From an uncultured Collinsella sp. (GTDB taxonomy: Bacteria; Actinomycetota; Coriobacteriia; Coriobacteriales; Coriobacteriaceae), in the NCBI GenBank assembly GCA_900541645.1, contig UQKQ01000002.1:124001-188000 (forward strand): 64,000 nt of DNA. The letters run 5' to 3'. Below the pieces are notes generated by a model that had not been told where the DNA came from, ran no database searches, and saw nothing but the letters and a program-made list of their open reading frames with translations. The position numbers and the translations under genes are program-made. Positions 46,893 through 56,836 of this stretch are shown here, one piece after another. Position 1 is the first letter of the stretch, and each line of letters starts with the position of its first letter.

Positions 46893-47735
46893 TTACTCCT
46901 CGGTGCTCTCGGCCGTATCGGCCGAAGCATCCTCGGGCGCCGCTTCGGGCTCCGGTGCGGGGCGCTTCTCGCCACCGTAGGTCACCGTCACCATCGCGGA
47001 ACGCAGGATGCGATCCGCCATGCGGTAGCCCTTCTGGTACACGTCGTTGACGGTCTCGTCGTACTGCGATGCGTCCTCGACGCGACCCACAGCCTGGTGC
47101 TCGAGCGGATCGAACGCCTCGCCCTTGGGGTCGATGGGCTCAACGCCCTCGTGCGCAAACACATCAAGCAGCTTGGCATGCACCGCATCGACGCCATCGA
47201 CGAACTGCTTAAAGTCGTCGGAAAGCTCTTGGCTGCGGGCATGGTCGATCGCGCGCTCGATATCGTCAATCACCGGCAACAGCGCGGTGACAAGCTTCTC
47301 GGTCGCGCGCTCGCGCTCGGCGATACGCTCATTGGCGGTGCGGCGACGGAAGTTCTCCCAGTCGGCCTGCAGACGGGCGGTACGCTCGGTGGCGTCCTTT
47401 GCCTTGTCCTCGGCGGCCTTCTGAGCCTCTGCCGCAGCATCGAGCTCATTGCGCACGTCGGCAAGCTCTTTCTGAGCCTGCTCGAACTTGAGCTTAAAGT
47501 CGTTGTCGGCGGCTTCTTCACCGGCGCGGATAGCGGCTTCCACCATCTCGTCCTCGGTCATCGTCGCCTCCTTGTTGGAATCCTCTACCTGGTTCTCGGC
47601 AGCCTCGGCGGCCTCGGCCTCGTTGGCCTCGGTATCGTCGACGGCCTCTACGGGAATCTTCACGTCCTTCTCCTCAGAGTCAACGGGGGCGGCGCCAGTG
47701 GCGGCCGCCTCCGTGCGAGCTTTACGGGCGGACAT
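46893..47735 (-). CDS. grpE: Nucleotide exchange factor GrpE
   Basis: 280 residues. A long acidic Ala/Glu-rich N-terminus (to about 80) precedes the dimerising coiled coil (FEQAQKELADVRNELDAAAE). The GrpE core follows: RLQADWENFRRRTANER, LLPVIDDIERAI, and C-terminal DPLEHQAVGRVED and DVYQKGYRMADRILRSAMV. It releases ADP from DnaK. The start lies three bases after the dnaK stop. Confidence 0.96.
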   Translation of the reverse strand: MSARKARTEAAATGAAPVDSEEKDVKIPVEAVDDTEANEAEAAEAAENQVEDSNKEATMTEDEMVEAAIRAGEEAADNDFKLKFEQAQKELADVRNELDAAAEAQKAAEDKAKDATERTARLQADWENFRRRTANERIAERERATEKLVTALLPVIDDIERAIDHARSQELSDDFKQFVDGVDAVHAKLLDVFAHEGVEPIDPKGEAFDPLEHQAVGRVEDASQYDETVNDVYQKGYRMADRILRSAMVTVTYGGEKRPAPEPEAAPEDASADTAESTEE

Positions 47736-47737
47736 GA

Positions 47738-49630
<1,893 letters not shown>

Positions 49631-49739
49631 TAGAAATTCCCTCTCTCTTTTGCGTTCGCGTCGCCTCGACGGTCTGTCGCGCGGCGCTTCGGCTTGTCTT
49701 TCAGGATGTAGTGTATCCCCTTATGGGCTGGAATATACA

Positions 49740-49766
49740 AAATCTAAGTCAATTCATATAAGATTT
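49740..49766 (-). promoter_or_regulatory. Candidate HspR operator upstream of dnaK
   Basis: AAATCT-N15-AGATTT, about 110 bases before dnaK; minus-strand reading AAATCTTATAT-GAATT-GACTTAGATTT. It matches the clpB box except for the 5-base centre. A possible promoter (TTGAGA-N17-TAAGAA) lies just upstream on the minus strand. The published actinobacterial HAIR sequence is different (CTTGAGT-N7-ACTCAAG), so this would be a lineage variant. Confidence 0.7.
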
Positions 49767-49926
49767 CTTATCTCTGAGAGTTTAGGTTCTCAAATGCGCA
49801 GGTAGATGCGCTGTTTGAGTTCTCGGCAGATCTATTGAGATCTATGTAGAGATGGCTGAGGTTTGCGTCCGGGGGTGCCTGGGGGCCGTCTTGCGGCAAG
49901 CTCATCCCGGTTTGAGCGTGGATTCC

Positions 49927-50065
49927 GGGTCGCAGTTTCCGCAACCAGAGCCTTCGGGAAAATACATCCCAATCTGAGCGAAAATTCCGGGATGCAGTTT
50001 CCGCCGGGCGGTCCATCCGGAAACTGCGCCCCGGTTTTCGGCCAAATAACGGGATGCCCTTTCCG
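49927..50065. repeat. Tandem GGGATGC-family palindromes, locus 2
   Basis: Units at 49927-49970 (diverged) and 49989-50032 (GGGATGCAGTTTCC ... GGAAACTGCGCCCC), with a further half-unit at 50050-50064. The joining spacer, read on the minus strand as TTATTTGGCCGAAAAC, matches the spacer at locus 1 (14494-14680). The 49767-50288 gap is otherwise empty of genes. Confidence 0.8.
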
Positions 50066-50288
50066 CAGGCGCGCTCAATAGCTCAATATTTCAAGTCACC
50101 TTTAGCTAACATTTTCGCAGCTCAACGGCCCCACCTGCGCGTTTTTTAGTAAACCTTGGCATACTCGGCGAACGGTATGAAGATGCCGGCCAGAGGGTAT
50201 TGCAAACGGTCGCTCCCGTGGTATGTTTTTGCCCGAATCAAACCGGCGCGCATCGCCTGTAGCGTCGGTCAACAGAGAGGAAACTACC

Positions 50289-50474
50289 ATGGCTCATCCC
50301 GTAATTGATGCCGACGAGTGCATCGCTTGTGGCGTTTGCGTCGACTCCTGCCCCGCTGGCGTTCTGGAGCTCCAGGACGTCGCTACCGTCGCCGACGAGG
50401 ACTCCTGCGTCGCCTGTGGCGCTTGCCAGGACGCTTGCCCCGCTGGCGCGATCACCGAGATCGTCGAGGAGTAA
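50289..50474 (+). CDS. 2[4Fe-4S] ferredoxin
   Basis: 61 residues with two classical clusters: CIACGVCVDSCPAGV and CVACGACQDACPAGA. This is a clostridial-type low-potential electron carrier. Start at ATG 50289, with GAGAGGAAACTACC just upstream. It could serve hydrogenase or the Fe-S flavoprotein at 29494. Confidence 0.96.
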   Translation: MAHPVIDADECIACGVCVDSCPAGVLELQDVATVADEDSCVACGACQDACPAGAITEIVEE

Positions 50475-50508
50475 CAACTCCCCACTTGCACACTCAAAAG
50501 TACACCGT

Positions 50509-50558
50509 GCACAAAAAAGGAGGCTTCCGCATCGCCGCGGAGGCCTCCTTTTTTGTGC
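50509..50558. terminator. Strong bidirectional terminator after ferredoxin
   Basis: 22-bp arms (GCACAAAAAAGGAGGCTTCC+GC) with one mismatch and a 6-base loop; a T6 run lies in the descending arm and an A6 run in the other, so it works in both directions. Confidence 0.92.
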
Positions 50559-50603
50559 GGATAACCAATTAGGCACCGTCGCAGGTTGAGCTCACGTCAG
50601 CGA

Positions 50604-50701
50604 AAACGTCCCTAAGCGAGCAAGGTGACGTGAAAGAGGAGGGAAGCGTACTTTGGTACGCGACCGACGATTGAACGTCAGATTGCCGCTTAGGGACGTT
50701 T
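50604..50701. repeat. 98-base nested hairpin with GTCCC arms after niaR
   Basis: Outer arms AAACGTCCCTAAGCG (50604-50618) and CGCTTAGGGACGTTT (50687-50701) are perfect. Inside, GCAAGGTGACGT pairs with ACGTCAGATTGC (two mismatches) and GCGTAC/GTACGC closes the tip. It ends ten bases from the niaR stop. Confidence 0.8.
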
Positions 50702-50711
50702 GCAGCATCGG

Positions 50712-51257
50712 CTACGACAGATCGTCCTCGTAGGGCATCAGGTCTGCCAAATAGCCTTTCTCCTTGAGCATGGCCTCGATCTCGTCGAGGGTCTGTTCGT
50801 CCTCCGCCGCAATGCGATGGAAGTGGTAGCCGCTCGTCACCGTTAGTAGTGGAAAGCTCTTGCCGCTCTCGATATCGTGCAGGTAGCGCTCAACATCGCG
50901 ACGATTGCGAATGTCCAAGTCGGCCGTGATCTTACCGTACACGCGGTGATTGACGATCACGTTGAGCACGGCGCCACCGGCGTCGACGATACTCGTGAGC
51001 TCATCGCCTGCCTGCTCCACGCTGTGGCGAACCTTGACCAAGCGCGTGGGCACGGCGGGGCTGCTGGGGGCCTCCTGTAGTACATAGCCGCGATTGGTGG
51101 CGACGATATCGTGCCCGTCAGCGCGCAGCAGGGCGATGTCCTGCACCACGACCTGACGGCTCACGCCCACCTCGCGGGCAAGCGCACTGCCCGAGACAGG
51201 ATCTTTGGCCCCCTCGAGCACGGCCATGATGGCACGGCGACGCTCGCGGGCGTCCAT
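50712..51257 (-). CDS. niaR: Niacin-responsive repressor NiaR
   Basis: 181 residues. An N-terminal winged HTH (GSALAREVGVSRQVVVQDIA) is followed by the 3H ligand domain with its conserved His (VRHSVEQAG, VNHRVYGK, SGYHFHRI). NiaR represses NAD synthesis or niacin uptake when niacin is abundant. Its ATG overlaps the nadC stop (TAATG), so it is the last gene of nadA-nadB-nadC-niaR and probably autoregulated. Confidence 0.92.
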   Translation of the reverse strand: MDARERRRAIMAVLEGAKDPVSGSALAREVGVSRQVVVQDIALLRADGHDIVATNRGYVLQEAPSSPAVPTRLVKVRHSVEQAGDELTSIVDAGGAVLNVIVNHRVYGKITADLDIRNRRDVERYLHDIESGKSFPLLTVTSGYHFHRIAAEDEQTLDEIEAMLKEKGYLADLMPYEDDLS

Positions 51258-52117
51258 TATTTACCGTCCAGCAGACGCAGGTGCTTGAGCGAGAGGTCGA
51301 GAATCGGCGCAGAGTGCGTCAACGCCCCCGAACTGATAAAGTCAACACCCAGGTCGGCCAGGGCACGAATGTTGTCGGCGTCTACGTTGCCCGAGCACTC
51401 GGTCTTAGCACGACCGGCGATAAGCTCAATCGCTGCAGCCATGTCGTCGTGGGTCATGTTGTCGAGCATGATGATATCGGCACCGGCCTCCACGGCCTCG
51501 CGTACCATGTCCAGGTTCTCGCACTCAATCTCGACCGTCGTGGTAAACGATGCGTGGGCGCGTGCCATCTCAATCGCACGCGTCACACCACCGGCGGCGT
51601 CAATATGGTTGTCCTTGAGCATGACGGCCGTCGACAGGTTGTAGCGATGGTTGCTGCCACCGCCGATCTCGACTGCTGCCTTCTCGAAGACGCGCATGCC
51701 CGGCGTGGTCTTGCGCGTGTCGACAAGCACGGTCTTGGTGCCCTCGAGCGCGGCCGCCATCCGATGCGTGTAAGTAGCGATGCCGCTCATGCGCTGCAGG
51801 TAGTTGAGCGCCACGCGCTCGCCCGAAAGCAATACGCGCGCATCGCCGCGCACCTGGCCCACGTGGTCACCGGCGTGCACCTCGTCGCCGTCCGCGACAT
51901 CGAACAACACGGAGCTCTGCGGATCCAGCAGCTCAAAAGTGCGAGCGAACACATCCAAGCCGGCGATGATGCCATCGGCCTTGGCGATGAGCTCAACGGT
52001 AGCGGGGCGCGCCGTAGGGCACACGCTCGCCGTACTCACGTCCTCAAACGTGATGTCCTCGCGCAGAGCCTGCAAAATCAGATCATCGACGACGAGCTTC
52101 ATGGTAATGGGATTCAT
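51257..52117 (-). CDS. nadC: Nicotinate-nucleotide pyrophosphorylase NadC
   Basis: 286 residues. It converts quinolinate and PRPP to nicotinate mononucleotide. Diagnostic stretches: ALREDITFEDVSTASV, LNYLQRMSGIATYTHRMAAA, VDTRKTTPGMRVFEKAAVEI, GGSNHRYNLSTAVMLKDNHI and EIECENLDMVREAVEAGADI. It lies three bases after nadB. Confidence 0.97.
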   Translation of the reverse strand: MNPITMKLVVDDLILQALREDITFEDVSTASVCPTARPATVELIAKADGIIAGLDVFARTFELLDPQSSVLFDVADGDEVHAGDHVGQVRGDARVLLSGERVALNYLQRMSGIATYTHRMAAALEGTKTVLVDTRKTTPGMRVFEKAAVEIGGGSNHRYNLSTAVMLKDNHIDAAGGVTRAIEMARAHASFTTTVEIECENLDMVREAVEAGADIIMLDNMTHDDMAAAIELIAGRAKTECSGNVDADNIRALADLGVDFISSGALTHSAPILDLSLKHLRLLDGK

Positions 52118-52120
52118 GGT

Positions 52121-53497
52121 CTACTCCTCCACGGCCTGCGTGCCGGCCGCACGGGCCAAATCATCGATTGCAAGGGTCTCGGCGCCCAGGGCGCGATGAC
52201 GCCCGTCAAGCGCGGGCTCGCCCGCCTGCTCCACGGCGAGCGACTCGCCGGTGCGCATGCACCAGGCGGCACGGCGGCCCCAAACCAGGGACTCGAGCAG
52301 GCTGTTGGAAGCCAGGCGATTCTTGCCGTGAACGCCGTTGCAGGCCGTCTCGCCCGCGGCGTAGAGCTCGGGCATCGAGGTGCGGCCGTCCTTATCGACC
52401 CATACGCCACCCATAAAGTAGTGCTGCGTGGGCGTAACGGGGATGGGCTCGTCCAAGATGTCGCGGCCGTCCTCCAGGCAGCGCGCGCGAATGTTGGCAA
52501 AGTGCCCGGTCACCACATCGCGCTCGACGGGGGCAAAACTCAGCCACTCGTGCTCGGTACCGTCCTGCTTCATCTGCTCGCGAATAGCGGCAGCGACCAC
52601 ATCGCGCGGCTGAAGCTCGTCGGTAAAGCGCTCGCCGGCGGCGTTGAGCAAAATCGCGCCCTCGCCGCGGCAGCTCTCGCTGATCAGGAAGGTGCGACCC
52701 GGCTGCGGCGAGAACAGCCCCGTGGGGTGAATCTGCACGTAGTCCAGGTGCTCCATCTTAATGCCATGCTCCTGAGCGATGTAGCATGCATCGCCCGTGA
52801 GCTGCGGGTAGTTAGTCGAATGGTCGTACACGCCGCCGATACCGCCTGTCGCCCACAGCGTGCGGCGGGCATGAATCTTAAACGGCTCGCCGGCATGCAC
52901 GCCCTCGGCGGCATTTGCCAGCTCGTCGGCGGGACGAACCGAGTTGTCCTCGTCCACGGAAACGGCGACGACACCGACACACACCGTGACGCCGTCACGC
53001 TCGCCCGTCAGGATGTCGGTCATGGCCACGTGCTCCAAAATCTGCACGTTATCCAGCTTGCGAACGGCCTGGAGCAGCTTGGTCGTGATCTCCTTGCCCG
53101 TAATGTCGGCATGGAAGGCAATACGCGGACGGCTGTGCGCGCCCTCGCGGGTAAAGTTGAGGCTGCCGTCGGCCTTGCGCTCAAAATCCACGCCCATCGC
53201 TAGCAGGTCGTTGATGACCGAACGGCTCGAACGGATCATGATGTCGACGCTCTCGCGGCGATTCTCGTAGTGGCCGGCGTGCATGGTGTCCTCAAAGAAG
53301 GCATCGTAGTCCGAGCCCTCGGGCAGTACGCAGATACCGCCCTGCGCGAGCATCGAATCGCACTCGTCGACAGCGCCCTTGGAGAGCATGATCACGCGCG
53401 TGCTCGTCGGCAGATTGAGGGCCGCGTACAGGCCCGCCACGCCACAGCCGGCAATGACGACGTCGCACTCCATGTCGGGGTATTGTTTGGTTTCCAC
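52121..53497 (-). CDS. nadB: L-aspartate oxidase NadB
   Basis: 458 residues from GTG 53497 (GAGAGGA upstream). FAD site VVIAGCGVAGLYAALNLP. Catalytic region includes GAHSRPRIAFHADITGKEIT, HPTGLFSPQPGRTFLISESC and NRLASNSLLESLVWGRRAA. It oxidises aspartate to iminoaspartate for NadA. It is shorter than the roughly 540 residues of E. coli NadB because the C-terminal helical extension is missing; short forms are known in anaerobes. A much longer frame starting at 53884 lies opposite nadA and is not coding. Confidence 0.95.
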   Translation of the reverse strand: METKQYPDMECDVVIAGCGVAGLYAALNLPTSTRVIMLSKGAVDECDSMLAQGGICVLPEGSDYDAFFEDTMHAGHYENRRESVDIMIRSSRSVINDLLAMGVDFERKADGSLNFTREGAHSRPRIAFHADITGKEITTKLLQAVRKLDNVQILEHVAMTDILTGERDGVTVCVGVVAVSVDEDNSVRPADELANAAEGVHAGEPFKIHARRTLWATGGIGGVYDHSTNYPQLTGDACYIAQEHGIKMEHLDYVQIHPTGLFSPQPGRTFLISESCRGEGAILLNAAGERFTDELQPRDVVAAAIREQMKQDGTEHEWLSFAPVERDVVTGHFANIRARCLEDGRDILDEPIPVTPTQHYFMGGVWVDKDGRTSMPELYAAGETACNGVHGKNRLASNSLLESLVWGRRAAWCMRTGESLAVEQAGEPALDGRHRALGAETLAIDDLARAAGTQAVEE

Positions 53498-53515
53498 AGG
53501 AATCCTCTCCCTTGT

Positions 53516-53550
53516 AATGTGACATGCGGGACTGTCCCTCATGTCACATT
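53516..53550. repeat. GGGACAGTCCC-core palindrome between nadA and nadB
   Basis: AATGTGACATG arms (53516-53526, 53540-53550) around AGGGACAGTCCCG on the minus strand; the core is itself palindromic. It ends three bases from the nadA stop and lies just before the nadB Shine-Dalgarno. Confidence 0.85.
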
Positions 53551-53553
53551 GTT

Positions 53554-54579
53554 CTAGCGCGCTGCGTACTCGAGCATACGGTCGAGCGTGAGCTTGGCCT
53601 GGTCTGCCGCCTCGTCCGAGACGCCGATCTGCACCTCGCCCTCGCCCGTCTCCAGGCAGCGCACGAGCTTTTCGAGCGTGATGAGGTCCATGTTGACGCA
53701 GGTGGGCTGCACCGCGGGGAAGTGGAACTTCTTGCCGGTGCCCTGGCAGCGGCGCTCGAGCTCGTAGAGCACGCCGCGGACCGTCACGATAATGAACTCG
53801 CTGGCGTCGGACTCCTCGGCATACTTGATGATGCCGGCGGTGGAGCCGATGTAGTCGGCCTCGGCCAGGACGTCGGCCTTGCACTCAGGATGCGCCAGCA
53901 CGAGCGCGTCGGGGTGGGCCTCCGTCGCGTCGACGATCTGCTCGACGGTGATGATGTGATGGCGCGGGCAGTAGCCGTTGTTGAGGATGACGTGCTTTTG
54001 CGGCACCTGCTCGGCTACGAAGCGGCCCAGGTTTTGGTCGGGGATGAACAGGACGTGCTGCTGCGGCAGCTCGGACACGATCTTGACGGCGTTGGAGCTG
54101 GTGACGCACACGTCGCTCCAGCTCTTGATCTCGACCGTGGAGTTGACGTAGCAGACCACGGCAAGGTCGTCACCGTACTCGGCGCGCGCCGCGTCGACCG
54201 TCTCGTGCTTGACCATGTGAGCCATGGGGCAGTCCGCGCCCGGCTCGGGCAGCAGCACGGTCTTGGTGGGGTTGAGCAGCTTGGCACTCTCGCCCATAAA
54301 CTCCACGCCGCACAGCACGATAGTCTGCTGCGGCAGGCTCTTGGCGAGTTTTGCCAGGTAGAAACTGTCGCCGACGTAATCGGCAACGGCTTGGACCTCG
54401 GGCGCCACATAGTAGTGCGCCAGGATTACCGCGTCACGTTGGGCTTTTAGTTGCTGAATGGCCTCGACGAGCTCTGCGGGCACCAGTGCCGCGCGCTCCG
54501 TTGCCGTCGTTGCCGATGCTAGGCCGGCCGCGATATCGCGTGCAAGCTCCGATGCATCCATGTTCGCGCTCTGTGCCAT
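53554..54579 (-). CDS. nadA: Quinolinate synthase NadA
   Basis: 341 residues from ATG 54579 (GAGGGG upstream). It condenses iminoaspartate with dihydroxyacetone phosphate. It carries the three [4Fe-4S] Cys in VLCGVEFMGESAKLLNP, LAHPECKADV and VQPTCVNMDLITLEKLVRCL, plus HYYVAPEVQAVADYVGDSFY. First gene of the nadABC-niaR operon. Confidence 0.97.
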   Translation of the reverse strand: MAQSANMDASELARDIAAGLASATTATERAALVPAELVEAIQQLKAQRDAVILAHYYVAPEVQAVADYVGDSFYLAKLAKSLPQQTIVLCGVEFMGESAKLLNPTKTVLLPEPGADCPMAHMVKHETVDAARAEYGDDLAVVCYVNSTVEIKSWSDVCVTSSNAVKIVSELPQQHVLFIPDQNLGRFVAEQVPQKHVILNNGYCPRHHIITVEQIVDATEAHPDALVLAHPECKADVLAEADYIGSTAGIIKYAEESDASEFIIVTVRGVLYELERRCQGTGKKFHFPAVQPTCVNMDLITLEKLVRCLETGEGEVQIGVSDEAADQAKLTLDRMLEYAAR

Positions 54580-54620
54580 CAAGGCCCCTCTCTTTTGGCG
54601 AATCTTGGGGCTTTAGTATG

Positions 54621-54664
54621 ACACCTAGGTTTACAGCTGACAAGACAGCTGTAAACCTAGGTGT
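54621..54664 (-). promoter_or_regulatory. 44-bp palindrome over the nadABC promoter, likely NiaR operator
   Basis: Perfect 19-bp arms (ACACCTAGGTTTACAGCTG) with a 6-base loop. On the minus strand the loop edge supplies a -35 (TTGTCA), the downstream arm fills exactly 17 bases, and CATACT follows as -10. Bound repressor would cover the promoter. NiaR is encoded in the same operon. Confidence 0.8.
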
Positions 54665-54686
54665 AAAGTTGAAATAAAGATTCAAT

Positions 54687-54749
54687 CATGCGGCAGGTCC
54701 ATTTTCGAACTGGCAAGCTGAGGACAGCCGAAAATGGACCCGCCCCATG
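54687..54749. repeat. Imperfect 21-bp inverted repeat upstream of nadA
   Basis: CATGCGGCAGGTCCATTTTC+G (54687-54707) pairs with 54729-54749, with three mismatches. The loop contains GAGGACAGCC, similar to the core of the GGGAC-family palindromes. Confidence 0.65.
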
Positions 54750-54785
54750 ATTCGGGCAGCCCGTTTTGTCCTGGACCAAGGGGCA

Positions 54786-54994
54786 GTGGTCAAAAAGGGC
54801 CAAATATGAGTACTGTCACCAAATTAGTAGCATCGATTTTCCGGTCCAGAGCAGCAAAATCGCCTTGTTTGGAGCCCGATCGCGACTCTGAAGAACGAAA
54901 ATCGATGCACTTTTGGCCTCTGGCACCGATTTTTGAGGCCATTTGGCTGCCACCAAACTGGTAACAGTACTCATATTTGGCCTTTTTTGACCAC
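54786..54994. repeat. 210-base foldback element
   Basis: Outer arms of about 40 bases (GTGGTCAAAAAGGGCCAAAT ... TGAGTACTGT) at 54786-54825 and 54955-54994 pair with a few mismatches. An inner perfect pair, GCATCGATTTTC, lies at 54830-54841 and 54897-54908. There is no credible coding sequence. It looks like a MITE or a foldback remnant beside the IS region. Confidence 0.75.
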
Positions 54995-55016
54995 CGGGTT
55001 TCCGGCAAACCCCAAA

Positions 55017-55048
55017 AGCGGGTCCGGATCGCTCGATCCGGACCCGCT
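55017..55048. terminator. 14-bp perfect hairpin
   Basis: AGCGGGTCCGGATC arms with a GCTC loop. On the minus strand it is followed by TTTTGG, so it could stop transcription coming from the IS region towards nadA. Confidence 0.65.
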
Positions 55049-55189
55049 GGGGGTAGCGAGCACAATCGAGGTGTAAGAAGCAAGAGAGGGCCATCGCCTA
55101 GAATCGTCAGCGCCTAGATATTCAACGAGAGGAAAGACAGTGGTCCGCAGCGACATGCTACCCCAGCCGGACCGGGGGCTCGGCCTCGA

Positions 55190-55455
55190 CCGGCCCCAGA
55201 CCGAGGCATTTCACCGACGAGTTCAAGAGGAAGATAGTCGATCTCCACAACGCCGGAAAGCCCAGGCGCGAGGCCATGGACGAGTGCGACCTCGACAAGA
55301 GCACCGTGGAGAGGCGGGTCAAGTCGATAAACGAGACCGGCTCGCCGCGCGCCGCCGACAACCGCACGCCCGAGTAGAACCGGATCCTGGAGCCCGAGCG
55401 CGAGAACCGCAGGCTCCGGATGGAGGTCGACGTCTTAAGACGAGCGGCGCCAGCA
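55190..55455 (+). pseudogene. Remnant of a second IS3-type transposase orfA
   Basis: Read in the frame of AGG-CAT-TTC, it gives FTDEFKRKIVDLHNAGKPRR and DLDKSTVERRVKSINETGSP, typical OrfA HTH sequence. A TAG follows at about 55375, then NRILEPERENRRLRMEVDVL and loss of frame near 55440. It is distinct from the orfA of the intact element and on the opposite strand. No orfB follows. Confidence 0.75.
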
Positions 55456-55573
55456 TACGCTCGGAAGTCAGGGCCATGGCGGCCAACGGGGGGGCGCTGC
55501 CCCATATCGGCGCAGCGCTGGCATCGAGGCCTTCTGACCTGTGTCAAGATTTCGGACACGCAAGCTCGAGGAA

Positions 55574-56455
55574 TCAAGCGGCCATAGGCATGGCCTCGGG
55601 CTTGGGCTCGGTTCTCTCGAAGAAGGCCGCCATGGCCTCGGCCGGCACCTTGTAGCCGATCGTCGAGCGGGGCCTTCGGCGGTTGTAGTACGCCTCGATG
55701 AACTCGACCACCGCGTGCTTGGCGGAATCCCTGGTCGGGAAGCTGCGCCTGTAGTACATCTCGTTCTTCAGCGTGGCGAGGAACGACTCGGCCACCGCGT
55801 TGTCGTGGCAGTTGCCGGTGCGGCTGCAGGACAGCCGCACGTCGTTGTCGCGCGCCCATTCGGCCAGAAGCCTGCTGGTGTACTGGGCGCCGCGGTCGGC
55901 GTGGAATATCGCGTTGCCGGCCACGTAGCCGCGCGATTTGGCCGACGCCAGCGCCGAAACCACGATGTCGGCGGTCATGCGCTCGGAGAGCGACCAGCCC
56001 ACCACCATGCGGGTGTTGAGGTCGATGACCGTCGACAGGTACAGCCATCCCTCGCCGGTGCGCAGGTAGGTGATGTCGCCCACGAGCTTGTAGGTTGGAA
56101 CGGGACTGGTGAAGTCGCGGCTCACCAGGTCGGGCCGGGGCCTGGCCTTCGGGTCGGGGATGGTGGTGCGCTTCCTGGCGTTGGGCGTGCAGCCGCGTAT
56201 TCCCAGCTCGTGCATCAGCTTGCGCACCCTGTACAGGGTCAATCCGGAGAACTCGCCGGGCAGGAAGCATTTCACGAACCGGAAGCCGAACCTGCGGTCC
56301 GACTCCAGCCACACGCGCCGGACCGCCTCGCGCTCGGCCGACCAGTTTTCTCGCGGGCAGCCGTTGGAGAGCCACGAGTAGAAGCCCGATCGGCTCACGC
56401 CGAGCACGCGGGCCATCATTTTCACCGGGAATTCGGCCTTCTCCGCCAACATCAT
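55574..56455 (-). CDS. IS3-family transposase OrfB
   Basis: About 293 residues from ATG 56455; normally made as an OrfAB fusion by -1 frameshifting. The DDE integrase core is intact: D in GDITYLRTGEGWLYLSTVID, D in HADRGAQYTSR, E in AVAESFLATLKNEM. A helical N-terminus (VLGVSRSGFYSWLS) is followed by the rve domain. It ends 39 bases from the left inverted repeat. Confidence 0.93.
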   Translation of the reverse strand: MMLAEKAEFPVKMMARVLGVSRSGFYSWLSNGCPRENWSAEREAVRRVWLESDRRFGFRFVKCFLPGEFSGLTLYRVRKLMHELGIRGCTPNARKRTTIPDPKARPRPDLVSRDFTSPVPTYKLVGDITYLRTGEGWLYLSTVIDLNTRMVVGWSLSERMTADIVVSALASAKSRGYVAGNAIFHADRGAQYTSRLLAEWARDNDVRLSCSRTGNCHDNAVAESFLATLKNEMYYRRSFPTRDSAKHAVVEFIEAYYNRRRPRSTIGYKVPAEAMAAFFERTEPKPEAMPMAA

Positions 56456-56469
56456 CCGGTAGCATGCGG

Positions 56470-56754
56470 CTACGCCTGGCTTTTGGCGAAGAAGGCCGCG
56501 GCTTTTTTCAAGAAGGCGTTCTCCATCTCGAGCTCGCGTATGCGCCTTTTCGCCTCGCGAAGCTCGCGGTCCTCGGCCTTGGGGTCGGGCCCGCCGGCAA
56601 GCTCGCGCCGGCGGTTCTGCACCCACTTGTTCACGGTCTTGGAATTCAGGCCCAGTTCTGCGCAGCATTCCGTTATCGGCCTGCCCGTCGAGATGATGTA
56701 GTCGGCGGTCTCGCGCCTGAACTCGTCGGTGTACTTGGCGGCTGGGTTGGACAT
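56470..56754 (-). CDS. IS3-family transposase OrfA
   Basis: 94 residues. HTH (YTDEFRRETADYIISTGRPI ... GLNSKTVNKWVQ) and a Leu-zipper-like coiled coil (REAKRRIRELEMENAFLKKA). Near its end the minus strand has TTGAAAAAAGCC: an AAAAAAG slippery site where a -1 shift changes frame from LKKA to LKKS and on into OrfB. Confidence 0.93.
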   Translation of the reverse strand: MSNPAAKYTDEFRRETADYIISTGRPITECCAELGLNSKTVNKWVQNRRRELAGGPDPKAEDRELREAKRRIRELEMENAFLKKAAAFFAKSQA

Positions 56755-56836
56755 AGCATACCGTCCTCTCGGTCGTCGATGAATGCATTCTAAAGGATTG
56801 GGCCTCTAGCATGCGTGTCCGAAAAGACGATACAGG

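Noticed and set aside
53497..53884. N-terminal extension of NadB
   Set aside because: The added 129 codons are antisense to nadA, Arg-rich and without motifs; GTG 53497 has a good Shine-Dalgarno and gives the FAD-binding start.
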